21,160 bases of DNA from an uncultured Prevotella sp. (GCA_934203355.1 CAKPZC010000036.1:1-21160), one strand, 5' to 3'. Positions 5,787 through 13,914 are shown, counted from the first letter of the stretch. Made by a program: numbers and translations. Notes: a model not told the origin generated them from the letters alone.

Positions 5787-5810
5787 CAATAAATGGTTAT
5801 TTGCTATGTG

Positions 5811-6641
5811 TTAGACATTCCGTCTTTTTTCGTAATAGTATTGTCCCTTATGCTTAGTTCTCCAACCAAATGAAATAGCTTTTGTAGGACAGTGATGATA
5901 GCATGAGAAGCATGTGAGGCATTTGCCGTTATGCAGCCATGTAGGTAGGTCGCCTTTGTTGCATTCGATGTCGCCAACGGGGCACACCGAGGCACATTTG
6001 CCACAATGCAGGCAGCGGTTGGCATCGACATGGAAAGGGCGGTCGGTAATGAGTTGGTTGATAAACACAGAACCAATGATGCGGCTATTGATGCGTGGCC
6101 AATTGCCAATAGTAAGGTCGCGTATGCCAGCAGTGTGGTTAGAGATGTCGTTGATGAAGTCGGCGAGACGTCGGTCGGCAGCATATTTTTTCTCTGCTTC
6201 CCGTTGTGGAGTGTCTACATCCATAAACGGCAGTCCGACATACGACTCAGGCATAATCAGAGAAATGCAACTCTGGAGGCTAACGCCAATAAGACTGAGG
6301 TCGTGCTCAAAGATCTTCATAGCCTCGCCCACAGTGTCGCCAGCCGTGCACACGGCATAGCAATAGTGGTTGTGAGAGTTGCTGATGCGTAGCTTGCTGA
6401 TGAATCGGCGCACATTGAGAGGTGGTCGCCATCCGTGGACCGGAAAAAAGAATCCAACACTCTCGCCAGGTTTCAATTCGAAATCGTAAGTGACGTTATG
6501 GTTGGAATCATGTTGGTTGCAGTCGTTGTCATTGACGTTGTAGGGCAAAGAGGCGATGTTGATGAGAGAGTCGCCAGTAGCCTCGGCAACCTTCTGGGCA
6601 GCCCATAGGGTGTTGCCAGTGCATGAGAAATAGAAAATCAT
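5811..6641 (-). CDS. EFR1-family flavodoxin/ferredoxin fusion protein
   Basis: The 276-aa protein starts MIFYFSCTGNT, where SCTGNT (6-11) is the FMN phosphate-binding loop of a flavodoxin fold. Residues 12-150 continue that fold (VGFFFPVHGWRPP, CTAGDTVGEA). The C-terminus carries two 4Fe-4S clusters: C210, C213, C216, C220-P and C241, C244, C247, C251-P. It should be a cytoplasmic electron carrier; the partner is unknown. The family is common in anaerobic Bacteroidales. It lies downstream of the DUF1573 gene but is separated from it by a terminator-like hairpin at 6656-6691, so it may depend on read-through or on a weak promoter I could not place. The start is fixed by the flavodoxin loop. 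Confidence 0.88.
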   Translation of the reverse strand: MIFYFSCTGNTLWAAQKVAEATGDSLINIASLPYNVNDNDCNQHDSNHNVTYDFELKPGESVGFFFPVHGWRPPLNVRRFISKLRISNSHNHYCYAVCTAGDTVGEAMKIFEHDLSLIGVSLQSCISLIMPESYVGLPFMDVDTPQREAEKKYAADRRLADFINDISNHTAGIRDLTIGNWPRINSRIIGSVFINQLITDRPFHVDANRCLHCGKCASVCPVGDIECNKGDLPTWLHNGKCLTCFSCYHHCPTKAISFGWRTKHKGQYYYEKRRNV

Positions 6642-6655
6642 AAGAAAATAGTATC

Positions 6656-6691
6656 AAAAAAATGGGCAGAGATTGAATTAAATCCCTGCCC
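6656..6691 (-). terminator. Terminator after the DUF1573 gene
   Basis: In the minus direction GGGCAGGGATT pairs imperfectly with AATCTCTGCCC and is followed by ATTTTTTT. The hairpin stands between the DUF1573 stop (6721) and the EFR1-type start (6641). Confidence 0.8.
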
Positions 6692-6720
6692 TTAGATTTT
6701 ATGTGTTTGCAATGTTCGAT

Positions 6721-7113
6721 TTACTTAGCTTCCTCCATTACGCCTTCAATATAGAGTCGTGTGAGCTCTATCGCGCCGTTAGTGCGCACGGTGATGGTTT
6801 TTTTGAAGTGTCCAGGAATAGCACCCTTGCCATTGTAGGTGACTTTGATTTCGCCCTTTTCGCCTGGCTTGATAGGAGTCTTGGTGTAGGACGGCACTGT
6901 GCATCCGCAACTTGCCACAGCCTGATTGATTACGAGCGGTGCATTTCCGGTGTTGGTGAACGAGAACACACACTTTTGTACAGGCTCCTTTTCGGAGAAT
7001 TTGCCGAAGTTGTTGATAATCTTCTCAAATTTGATTGATGCCTGCTTAGTCTGTCCCATGGCGAATGAAAAACCAGCCATGAACATAACGAACACGATCA
7101 AAAATTTTTTCAT
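6721..7113 (-). CDS. DUF1573-domain exported protein
   Basis: The 130-aa protein has a signal peptide (MKKFLIVFVMFMAGFSFAMG, cleavage near residue 20). One DUF1573 domain follows: FEKIINNFGKFSEKEPVQKCVFSFTNTGNAPLVI, then CGCTVPSYTKTPIKPGEKGEIKVTY. The paired cysteines of the CGC motif and the Ig-like beta pattern are typical of this family, which is abundant in Bacteroidetes. Its biochemical role is not established. It is predicted to be periplasmic or on the envelope. A -7 box TAAATTTG lies about 65 bp upstream. Confidence 0.9.
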   Translation of the reverse strand: MKKFLIVFVMFMAGFSFAMGQTKQASIKFEKIINNFGKFSEKEPVQKCVFSFTNTGNAPLVINQAVASCGCTVPSYTKTPIKPGEKGEIKVTYNGKGAIPGHFKKTITVRTNGAIELTRLYIEGVMEEAK

Positions 7114-7176
7114 ATTTCTTTACTTTAAAATTGTTTTCAGAATGTAGTTGCTTGTATGATGTTTAAAAAATCATTG

Positions 7177-7184
7177 CAAATTTA
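7177..7184 (-). promoter_or_regulatory. -7 box TAAATTTG upstream of the DUF1573 gene
   Basis: Exact TAnnTTTG on the minus strand, 64 bp before the start codon. No clear TTTG lies 19-20 nt upstream. Confidence 0.5.
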
Positions 7185-7283
7185 CAATAAAGAATTATGT
7201 ATGGAATATATTCTGATATTTTTTTACATTTATTATGTTAAATACACCTGCTTCTTTATCCTTGTTAACTCATTTGCCCATTC

Positions 7284-7367
7284 ACTTCACGAGCGAAGCG
7301 AGTAGTCTTCCCCCTAACTTCCCCTAACACCCTCTAACTCCCTCTACCAGCTTTCGCTTGCGAAACT
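7284..7367 (+). repeat. Pyrimidine-tract/palindrome repeat block (second family)
   Basis: An ACTTCACGAGCGAAGCGAGT palindromic part (inverted copy at 5653-5672) leads into CCCCTAACTTCC/CCTCTAACTCC tracts. It ends with CTTTCGCTTGCGAAACT (7351-7367), identical to 13897-13913. The gap 7114-7488 contains this block and the two promoters; nothing else is apparent. Confidence 0.75.
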
Positions 7368-7397
7368 GAAATAAATGTTATAAAAATATGTGAGAAA

Positions 7398-7429
7398 TTT
7401 GGTGGTTCGGAATAAACGCTATAACTTTG
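7398..7429 (+). promoter_or_regulatory. aspS promoter: TTTG, 20 nt, TAACTTTG
   Basis: TTTG at 7398-7401 and TAACTTTG at 7422-7429 have the spacing of the Bacteroidetes sigma-ABfr promoter. It lies inside the longest possible open frame starting at 7390 and so supports the downstream ATG 7489 as the aspS start. Confidence 0.85.
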
Positions 7430-7488
7430 TGCAACAAAAGAGAAAGCAAATACGCGGCAAGCGAAAACAAAAACAATACAATATAAAA

Positions 7489-9258
7489 ATGTATAGAACA
7501 AACACTTGTGGAGAGCTTCGCCTCTCTGATGCCGGCAAGACAGTGACTCTCGCCGGATGGGTACAGCGTGTGAGAAAGATGGGCGGCATGATTTTTGTCG
7601 ACTTGCGCGACCGTTATGGCATCACACAGCTTGTCTTCAACGACTCTGACGATAGCGAACTCTGTTCGCGCGCAGGAAAACTTGGACGTGAATACTGCAT
7701 CCAGGTTACTGGAAAGGTGAGCGAGCGCGAGAGCAAGAACGCCAATCTTCCTACTGGCGACATCGAGATTATCGCCGATGAACTGAATATTCTCTCAGAG
7801 AGTGCCACACCTCCATTCACTATCGAGGACAACACCGATGGCGGCGATGACATCAGAATGAAGTATCGCTATCTCGACTTGCGCCGTCCAGTGGTTCGCA
7901 AGAACCTTGAGTTGCGCCACCGCATGACAATTCTTATCCGCAACTTCCTCGACTCAAAGAACTTCATCGAGGTGGAGACACCTATTCTTATTGGCTCAAC
8001 ACCTGAGGGAGCACGCGACTTTGTTGTGCCTTCACGCATGAATCCTGGTCAGTTCTATGCTCTGCCACAGAGTCCGCAGACGCTGAAGCAGCTGCTTATG
8101 GTGAGCGGTTTCGACCGTTACTTCCAGATAGCCAAGTGTTTCCGCGACGAGGACCTTCGTGCCGACCGTCAGCCAGAGTTCACACAGATAGATTGCGAGA
8201 TGTCGTTTGTTGACCAAGACGATGTGATAAACCTCTTCGAGGACATGGCTCGCCATCTGTTTAAAGAGGTGCTCAACGTGGAGCTTCCTGCAAAGCTTCA
8301 GCAGATGACATGGCACGAGGCAATGCGCCGCTTCGGTAGCGACAAGCCCGACTTGCGCTTCGGAATGGAGTTTGTGGAACTTATGGACGACTTGAAGGGC
8401 ACAGGCTCATTCTCGGTGTTCAACGATGCAGCCTACATTGGTGGTATATGTGTGCCAGGATGTGCCAACTACACCCGCAAGCAGCTGGATCAGATAACCG
8501 ACTTCGTAAAGCGTCCACAGGTGGGAGCAAAGGGACTGGTCTACATCAAGTTTAACGAGGATGGCACAGTGAAGTCGTCGGTAGACAAGTTCTACTCGCC
8601 AGAAGTGCTCGCCAAGGTGAAAGAGACAACAGGAGCAAAGGATGGCGACCTGGTGCTCATTCTTTCTGGCGACAACGCCAACAAGACACGTGTGCAGCTA
8701 TGCACCCTGCGTCTTGAGATGGGCGACCGTCTTGGATTGCGCGACAAGAACAAGTTTGAGTGTCTATGGATTGTCGACTTCCCATTGTTTGAGTGGAGCG
8801 ACGAGGAGCAGCGCTTGATGGCTACACACCATCCGTTCACAATGCCTAACCCCGACGACATACCATTGCTCGACGAGCATCCAGAGCAGGTGCGTGCTAA
8901 GGCATACGACTTTGTTTGCAACGGCATCGAGGTTGGTGGCGGCAGTCTGCGTATACACGACAGCAAGTTGCAGGAGAAGATGTTTGGCATACTCGGATTC
9001 ACCGAGGAGAGAGCCATGGCACAGTTTGGCTTCCTAATCAACGCTTTCAAGTATGGAGCACCGCCTCACGCAGGTCTTGCATTCGGACTCGACCGCTTTG
9101 TTTCAATTCTGGCTGGTCTTGACTCAATACGCGACTGCATAGCATTCCCGAAAAACAACAGCGGTCGCGACGTGATGCTCGAATGTCCAGCTCCGCTTGA
9201 CCCCAAGCAGCTCGACGAGCTTCAGCTAAAGGTAGATTTGAAGGAGAATAAGCAGTAA
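7489..9258 (+). CDS. aspS: Aspartyl-tRNA synthetase
   Basis: The 589-aa class II synthetase charges tRNA-Asp with aspartate in the cytoplasm. From ATG 7489 it reads [26 protein letters not shown], the usual start of the OB-fold anticodon-binding domain. Motif 2 is [14 protein letters not shown] (218-231) and motif 3 is GLAFGLDRF (529-537). The bacterial GAD insertion lies between motifs 2 and 3 (about residues 280-410). Length matches bacterial AspRS. A longer open frame from 7390 adds 33 basic residues, but the promoter lies within it, so I reject that start. The gene is followed by a hairpin terminator. Confidence 0.97.
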   Translation: MYRTNTCGELRLSDAGKTVTLAGWVQRVRKMGGMIFVDLRDRYGITQLVFNDSDDSELCSRAGKLGREYCIQVTGKVSERESKNANLPTGDIEIIADELNILSESATPPFTIEDNTDGGDDIRMKYRYLDLRRPVVRKNLELRHRMTILIRNFLDSKNFIEVETPILIGSTPEGARDFVVPSRMNPGQFYALPQSPQTLKQLLMVSGFDRYFQIAKCFRDEDLRADRQPEFTQIDCEMSFVDQDDVINLFEDMARHLFKEVLNVELPAKLQQMTWHEAMRRFGSDKPDLRFGMEFVELMDDLKGTGSFSVFNDAAYIGGICVPGCANYTRKQLDQITDFVKRPQVGAKGLVYIKFNEDGTVKSSVDKFYSPEVLAKVKETTGAKDGDLVLILSGDNANKTRVQLCTLRLEMGDRLGLRDKNKFECLWIVDFPLFEWSDEEQRLMATHHPFTMPNPDDIPLLDEHPEQVRAKAYDFVCNGIEVGGGSLRIHDSKLQEKMFGILGFTEERAMAQFGFLINAFKYGAPPHAGLAFGLDRFVSILAGLDSIRDCIAFPKNNSGRDVMLECPAPLDPKQLDELQLKVDLKENKQ

Positions 9259-9287
9259 TAGCCAATAGCTTTACAGGCAAAATAATG

Positions 9288-9330
9288 ATGCGGACAATCA
9301 TAGGCATATAATTGCTATGGTTGCCCGCAT
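9288..9330 (+). terminator. Hairpin terminator after aspS
   Basis: GCGGACAATCATAG (9290-9303) pairs with CTATGGTTGCCCGC (9315-9328) with one mismatch and one G-U pair. The following T-run is weak (TTTGTTG). Confidence 0.65.
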
Positions 9331-9411
9331 TTGTTGTGTCTTGACATGAAAAGAGTTGACCTAAGTCAAAAAAATAAGTTGGAAGCCTTCTGTATTGAGG
9401 GAATTGGCAAT

Positions 9412-9464
9412 TTTTAGCAAAAGTCGTAAAGAATATTAAAAAAAAATGACTACTTTTGCTAAAA
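9412..9464 (+). promoter_or_regulatory. Promoter with 13-bp inverted repeat upstream of the winged-helix gene
   Basis: TACTTTTG at 9451-9458 is an exact -7 box. It is embedded in an inverted repeat: TTTTAGCAAAAGT (9412-9424) and ACTTTTGCTAAAA (9452-9464), perfect over 13 bp with a 27-nt gap. The arrangement could be an operator for a dimeric regulator; the -33 region between the arms shows no clear TTTG. The 261-bp gap 9259-9519 holds this and the aspS terminator only. Confidence 0.55.
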
Positions 9465-9519
9465 GTAAACTTCAAGATCGTAGAGATTAAGAGGATATTT
9501 AATGTTTTTATACTAAATT

Positions 9520-9813
9520 ATGACAGAAAAGAAAGCAACAAAAAAGACTGCAACAAAAAAGACAGCAGTAGCGAAGACAACTACTACCAAGCGTGCAACT
9601 ACCAAGAAGGTGGAAGTAGCTGTAAGCGCAGAGAATGCTGGTTTCCGTGCCGGTGACGTTTATCAGGCGTTGGCAGCAGCAGAGAAGCCGTTGAGCGTAG
9701 CCGAGATAGCAAAGGCTGCAAACATCAGCACCGAGGAGGTTTATCTCGGAACAGGCTGGCTCTTGAAAGAAGGCAAGGTGAAAAACGAGGAGAATCTCGT
9801 CACATTGGCTTAA
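9520..9813 (+). CDS. Winged-helix DNA-binding protein with histone-like basic tail (DUF2582 type)
   Basis: The 97-aa protein has a Lys/Thr/Ala-rich N-terminal tail (residues 1-33, repeated KKTATKK/TTTKRATTKK). A compact winged-helix domain follows (about 38-97: GDVYQALAAAEKPLSVAEIAKAANISTEEVYLGTGWLLKEGKV). The domain matches the winged helix-turn-helix proteins annotated as DUF2582. The tail resembles eukaryotic histone H1 tails and bacterial histone-like proteins, so binding to DNA without strong sequence specificity is plausible. Position at the nucleoid is inferred. It has its own promoter and terminator. Confidence 0.75.
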   Translation: MTEKKATKKTATKKTAVAKTTTTKRATTKKVEVAVSAENAGFRAGDVYQALAAAEKPLSVAEIAKAANISTEEVYLGTGWLLKEGKVKNEENLVTLA

Positions 9814-9850
9814 TTTCTCAACAAGACAACGAGAAAATCAATTAAATAAA

Positions 9851-9897
9851 GGGGCTGCATACATATCGGATATAAGGTATGTTTACAGCCTCTTTTT
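9851..9897 (+). terminator. Rho-independent terminator after the winged-helix gene
   Basis: GGGGCTG with inner TACATA pairs with TATGT and CAGCCTC across 9851-9891, followed by TTTTT. Confidence 0.85.
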
Positions 9898-9913
9898 ATA
9901 TTTCCACGCACTA

Positions 9914-10258
9914 ATGAAGTACGAGAGAGACATATTAGAGATACTATGTGAGGCAGGCGAGGACGGATTGTCTTTGCACAAGATAGTCTTGCATGTATAC
10001 AACAGCCACAATACACTGTTCGCTCCGGTAGATTATAACGAAGTATACCGATTGGTGAGCAATTGGCTGTCGCGCAGCTCGAAAGGAGCCGGCTCGATGG
10101 TATGTCGTAGTGGAAGGCGTGGTTACTACCATATAAATCTTAAGTCGAGCAGGGCGTGTCACTTATTTCTGGACTTTTGTGAAGAGTGTGAAAGTGGGAG
10201 TAAAGTTGCTGGTAAAGACACGACAGACCGCCAATTAGCTTTATTTGACGACATATAA
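9914..10258 (+). CDS. Small winged-helix-like protein of unknown function with C-terminal QLALF
   Basis: The 114-aa protein is not one I can name. Residues 1-90 look like a winged helix: MKYERDILEILCEAGEDGLSLHKIVLHVYN (helix, turn, helix), then VYRLVSNWLSRSS and a beta-rich wing with CRSGRRGYYHI. The last eight residues are QLALFDDI, and QLALF matches the QL[SD]LF-type motif by which proteins bind the DNA sliding clamp. That suggests, without proving, a role near replication or repair. It lies between a terminator and the manC-like promoter and appears to be a single-gene unit. No clear -7 box is visible in the short gap before it. Confidence 0.7.
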   Translation: MKYERDILEILCEAGEDGLSLHKIVLHVYNSHNTLFAPVDYNEVYRLVSNWLSRSSKGAGSMVCRSGRRGYYHINLKSSRACHLFLDFCEECESGSKVAGKDTTDRQLALFDDI

Positions 10259-10333
10259 CCATGTTGTATTTGTTTTTTTAAGATTTTGTAATCTTTTCTC
10301 ATAAAAAAATCGTCTATTCTGATTGATTTTGCC

Positions 10334-10341
10334 TATCTTTG
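10334..10341 (+). promoter_or_regulatory. -7 box TATCTTTG upstream of manC-like gene
   Basis: Exact TAnnTTTG followed by CAC, 85 bp before the ATG. No clear TTTG is found 19-20 nt upstream. Confidence 0.55.
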
Positions 10342-10426
10342 CACATCATTCATATTGTTATATTATCATGCATACTTAATATGCTGAAATAATCATAAAA
10401 ATCTGAAACTTTTAAAACTTGACTAT

Positions 10427-11491
10427 ATGGCACAAATAAATAATCATCTGGTGATAATGGCAGGTGGAGTGGGTAGCCGTTTTTGGCCTATGAGCAGTGT
10501 GGACTGTCCTAAACAGTTTATAGACATTCTGGGAGTGGGACGTTCGCTTCTGCAGCTCACCTACGACCGCTTCAAGGGAATATGCCCAGACGAGAACGTA
10601 TGGGTGGTGACAAATCAAAAATATGAGACCCTTGTGAGGGAGCAGTTGCCAAATGTGCCTGCCGACCACGTGTTGCTTGAACCTTGTCGCCGCAATACAG
10701 CACCATGTATTGCATATGTTAGCTGGCGAATAAAGTCGCAAGACCCTAAAGCCAATGTGGTGGTGACTCCGAGCGACCATATTGTGGCAGACGGAGATGA
10801 GTTCAGACGCATTATAAAGACATGTATGAAGTTCACGGCAGAGACAGATGCCATTGTGACGTTGGGAATGTCGCCCACACGTCCGGAGACAGGCTACGGA
10901 TATATACAAGCCGACTTGTCGACAGCGTCGCCTCGCAACCGTGAGATATACCGTATAGATTCGTTCCGCGAGAAGCCCGACTTGCAGACAGCCAAGGAGT
11001 ATATCTCGCACAAGAACTACTTCTGGAATGCAGGTATATTCATTTGGAGCGTGTCGACAATAGTGAACGCTTTCAGAGTGTATTGCCCACCAATGAGCAA
11101 GATATTCGAGAGTATGCTCGACATATATGGTACTCCCGACGAGCAGGAGCAGATAAATGTGCGCTATCCAGAATGTGAGAACATCTCGGTTGACTATGCC
11201 ATTATGGAAAAGGCAGAGGAGATTTTTGTATGTCCGGCAAACTTCGGATGGAGCGATCTTGGCACATGGACATCATTGTTGCTGCAGACCAAGCACGACC
11301 TTTATGGCAACACGGTGATAGGCGACAACGTGAATCTATACGACACGCACAACTGTGTGGTTCACACAACCCAGGAGAAGAAGGTTGTGGTGCAGGGATT
11401 GGATGGTTATGTGATAGCCGAGAAGGACGACTCGTTGCTAATATGCAAGTTGTCGGAGGAGCAACGCATACGACAGTTTGCTGAGGGATAA
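10427..11491 (+). CDS. manC: Mannose-1-phosphate guanylyltransferase
   Basis: The 354-aa nucleotidyltransferase should make GDP-mannose from mannose-1-phosphate and GTP, for glycan synthesis in the cytoplasm. The signature MAGGVGSRFWPMS (11-23) with PKQF (28-31) is the nucleotide-binding loop. TPSDHIV is the metal/substrate loop, and LGMSPTRPETGYGYI and FREKPD are family motifs. It is the short form without the C-terminal phosphomannose isomerase domain (bifunctional proteins are about 470 aa). The gene stands alone between its own promoter and a bidirectional terminator, not in a polysaccharide cluster, so it probably serves general GDP-mannose/GDP-fucose supply. Confidence 0.93.
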   Translation: MAQINNHLVIMAGGVGSRFWPMSSVDCPKQFIDILGVGRSLLQLTYDRFKGICPDENVWVVTNQKYETLVREQLPNVPADHVLLEPCRRNTAPCIAYVSWRIKSQDPKANVVVTPSDHIVADGDEFRRIIKTCMKFTAETDAIVTLGMSPTRPETGYGYIQADLSTASPRNREIYRIDSFREKPDLQTAKEYISHKNYFWNAGIFIWSVSTIVNAFRVYCPPMSKIFESMLDIYGTPDEQEQINVRYPECENISVDYAIMEKAEEIFVCPANFGWSDLGTWTSLLLQTKHDLYGNTVIGDNVNLYDTHNCVVHTTQEKKVVVQGLDGYVIAEKDDSLLICKLSEEQRIRQFAEG

Positions 11492-11510
11492 AACAACAAT
11501 AGATAAAACA

Positions 11511-11544
11511 AAAGGGGATGCGATTCATATTTCGCATCCCCTTT
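11511..11544. terminator. Bidirectional terminator between manC and dedA
   Basis: AAAGGGGATGCG (11511-11522) and CGCATCCCCTTT (11533-11544) form a perfect stem with A/T on both sides. It ends both convergent genes. Confidence 0.9.
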
Positions 11545-11548
11545 AATT

Positions 11549-12190
11549 TTATTTCTTCTTCAGGCCCTTGTAAGCAAGGAAAGCCACAATGACAACAGCC
11601 AGCGCTAACAGCACATAGCCTATTTCGTGGCTGTATTTAATAGCTTGCAGATAGACATCATGAGTGGTTTTGTAGTCGGTGTATTTATATATACTCCAAC
11701 CAATCATTGCAAGCACAGTGTTCCATACACCAGCACCTAACGTGGTGTAGAGCAAGAACTTGTCGACACGCATTCCAGAAAGACCAGCAGGAATACTGAT
11801 GAGTTGGCGTACGGCAGGTACCAAGCGTCCGAAAAAAGTAGATGTGGCACCATGGTCGCGGAAGAAAGCCTCTGCCTTTTCCACCTTTTCGCGGTCGATG
11901 AGACACATATGACCTATGCGACTATCGGCAAAGCGATAAATGATAGGACGTCCCAACCATTTGGCAAGATAATAGTTGATAAGAGCACCTATATCGGCAC
12001 CAATAGTTGCAAACACCACAACGAGCACAAAAGTCATGTTGCTCTCGGGGTCCATAGCTTTCCATGCTGCGGGAGGTACAACCACCTCAGACGGGAAAGG
12101 AATGAAAGAACTCTCAATAGCCATAAACAGCGTCACAACCCAATAGTTGAGGTTGTTGAGAATCCAAAGGAATAGTTCTGCTGAATTCAT
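11549..12190 (-). CDS. DedA-family membrane protein
   Basis: The 213-aa protein has four to six hydrophobic segments and a SNARE-associated/VTT (DedA) domain. ESSFIPFPSEVVVPPAAW (residues 26-43) is the first re-entrant motif, and FFGRLVPAVRQLISIPAGLSGM is the second, with the conserved Arg residues. DedA proteins are inner-membrane transporters or flippases; several carry undecaprenyl phosphate or phosphatidylethanolamine across the membrane. The substrate here cannot be told from sequence. It begins 21 bp after the TPR gene on the same strand, so the two are very likely cotranscribed. The C-terminus ends KGLKKK, cytoplasmic by the positive-inside rule. Confidence 0.92.
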   Translation of the reverse strand: MNSAELFLWILNNLNYWVVTLFMAIESSFIPFPSEVVVPPAAWKAMDPESNMTFVLVVVFATIGADIGALINYYLAKWLGRPIIYRFADSRIGHMCLIDREKVEKAEAFFRDHGATSTFFGRLVPAVRQLISIPAGLSGMRVDKFLLYTTLGAGVWNTVLAMIGWSIYKYTDYKTTHDVYLQAIKYSHEIGYVLLALAVVIVAFLAYKGLKKK

Positions 12191-12211
12191 TGTCGGTATT
12201 GTTTTTCGGAT

Positions 12212-13648
12212 TTATTCTTCTGATTTATTCTGCTGCTTTCCAATCTCGTAGTCGTAGTAATCCTTCGGGTCCATGCCTTCGGGAAACTCGTCGCCAAGAA
12301 TCTTGCGAGCCTCCGTAGGGTTGATTTCGCAAGCCGTCTTCAGGCATTTCAAGTATTCGTCGTGCTTATTGGTGTTCAGGCAGCAAGATGCGAGATAGGC
12401 CATACCATCGTCGCCAGGGTTATGGTGCATTTCGGTATAAGCCTTAAACATTCTGTAGGCAATCGTAGGATAACCACAGTCGTAAACAGAGATAGCAATT
12501 CGGAAGAAAATCTCGTGAGAGAACGAAGAAGCTTTTAGTGCTTCAAGAAAACACGTGATAGCCTCCTTGATGCGTCCGTGTTCCAAGAGAATATGTCCAC
12601 GAACCACATAAGCTTCGTTGCGGTTGGTCTCGCTCTGCATCATAGCCTCGTCGATGCAATTGAGAGCTTCCTCAGTGCGGTCGAGTTGTGAGTAGGTGAA
12701 CGCCAGACATTGCAACACTTCTGATGTGCTTGCATTCTGTCGTCGCAAAACTTTCAGAGCCTCCTCATAATGAGACAGAGCCTCCTTAGCCTTGCCAGTG
12801 TTGAGCAGGCAGTTGCCAATGAAGAGCGACGCAGCACCCTCGTCGGGGCATAGTTTGTGGAAACGCTCATAGTATTTCAACGCTTCGGTAAAGTTACCGA
12901 GCGAGAAAAGACCATTGGCTTTATTAAGAATAGCCTCCTCGTCGTTAGGGTTGATGGCAATAGAGAATTCGCTTGACGTGATGGCGTCGTTGATGCGATT
13001 TCCCATAAATTGTGTTGACGCGAGCGAATTCCAGTAACGTCCAGAGTAGGGGTCTTCGTCGAGCAGCTGTTCGAAAATCTGTTGGCTTTGCTCATAATCG
13101 CCCTTCGCGAAAGCAATGCGTGCCTTAACCTCACGATAGTCGGCAAGGTCGTGTTCGTCGGAGCGTTCGAGCCATTCGGCAGCCTTGTCGGGAATATTAT
13201 AATCGATAAGGAGCAATGCGACATCAAGAATATAGTCGGGCACGTCGTCCTCGTCGATTAGTTCCATATTTTCGAGTAGGAATTGGTCGGCTTCATCAAT
13301 TTTCTTCTCGGCAATCATAATCTCGGCATGGAGATAGATGCAGTCGAGATCGAGTTGGTCGTCGATAAGGTCTACATAATGGCGTGCGGCATTAATATTA
13401 TTCTCGTCGATAAGAGCTATACGTCCACGGAAGACAAGAGGCATAGCAGCTCCCGGATGCAGTCGCATGGCAAAGTCGAGAGTGCTGACGGCATCTTGCA
13501 GACGTCCTTGCTTATAGTAGAACTCTGAGATGTCGGTCAGTTCGTCTGTCTCATAATACTCTTCGCGTCCGGCTGCCTTAGCTTCCTCATATCGGCGCAG
13601 TGTATTGCGGAATTCCTTGCTGTTGAAATATTTCTCTTTGTCGTCCAT
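12212..13648 (-). CDS. Tetratricopeptide-repeat protein
   Basis: The 478-aa protein is made almost entirely of TPR-like helix pairs. Clear repeats include DAVSTLDFAMRLHPGAAMPLVFRGRIAL (about 55-82), DAITSSEFSIAINPNDEEAILNKANGLFSLGNFTEALKYYERF and EALSHYEEALKVL. There is no signal peptide or membrane segment, so it is probably a cytoplasmic scaffold or adaptor; its partner is unknown. The N-terminus is charged (MDDKEKYFNSKEFRNTLRRYEEAKAAGREEYYE). It lies directly before dedA. No TAnnTTTG box is visible upstream, where a 250-bp inverted-repeat element separates it from glnS; it may be read from glnS. Confidence 0.9.
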   Translation of the reverse strand: MDDKEKYFNSKEFRNTLRRYEEAKAAGREEYYETDELTDISEFYYKQGRLQDAVSTLDFAMRLHPGAAMPLVFRGRIALIDENNINAARHYVDLIDDQLDLDCIYLHAEIMIAEKKIDEADQFLLENMELIDEDDVPDYILDVALLLIDYNIPDKAAEWLERSDEHDLADYREVKARIAFAKGDYEQSQQIFEQLLDEDPYSGRYWNSLASTQFMGNRINDAITSSEFSIAINPNDEEAILNKANGLFSLGNFTEALKYYERFHKLCPDEGAASLFIGNCLLNTGKAKEALSHYEEALKVLRRQNASTSEVLQCLAFTYSQLDRTEEALNCIDEAMMQSETNRNEAYVVRGHILLEHGRIKEAITCFLEALKASSFSHEIFFRIAISVYDCGYPTIAYRMFKAYTEMHHNPGDDGMAYLASCCLNTNKHDEYLKCLKTACEINPTEARKILGDEFPEGMDPKDYYDYEIGKQQNKSEE

Positions 13649-13662
13649 TTAATGAGTTATTC

Positions 13663-13914
13663 AAGTTTCGCAAGTTCTGAGAATTCAGTAGTTAAAGGGA
13701 GGGTGTGTCAAAATAGAAGTTAACGGAAGTTTGGGCTTCGCCCGAAGTTAACGGAAGTTCTTGCCTTAGCAAGAACTCCCATCCATCGTAGATGGATTAA
13801 CTTCTTCTTAACTTCCTCTAACTCCTATTTTGACACATCCTCCTGTGTACTTCTGCCCTTTCAGGGCGTGCTGCTTAGACTTTTGACACACCCTCCCTTT
13901 CGCTTGCGAAACTT
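13663..13914. repeat. Nested inverted-repeat (MITE-like) element between TPR gene and glnS
   Basis: The outermost arms are AAGTTTCGCAAG (13663-13674) and CTTGCGAAACTT (13903-13914). Inside are AAAGGGAGGGTGTGTCAAAA (13694-13713) and its exact reverse complement (13881-13900). The same left arm also pairs through TGTGTCAAAATAG (13704-13716) with 13825-13837. Between them are small palindromes: GGGCttcGCCC, AGTTCTTGCcttaGCAAGAACT, ATCCATCgtaGATGGAT and GCCCTttcAGGGC. No open frame is supported. It is probably a non-autonomous or degenerated element; no transposase is in the window. Confidence 0.8.

Noticed and set aside
7390..7488. N-terminal extension of AspRS from ATG 7390
   Set aside because: A full TTTG-N20-TAACTTTG promoter (7398-7429) lies inside it, and the AspRS family starts at [10 protein letters not shown].
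9412..9464. Second invertible promoter
   Set aside because: The 27-bp gap is too short for a normal inversion substrate, and the arms lack paired-arm structure with an asymmetric centre.
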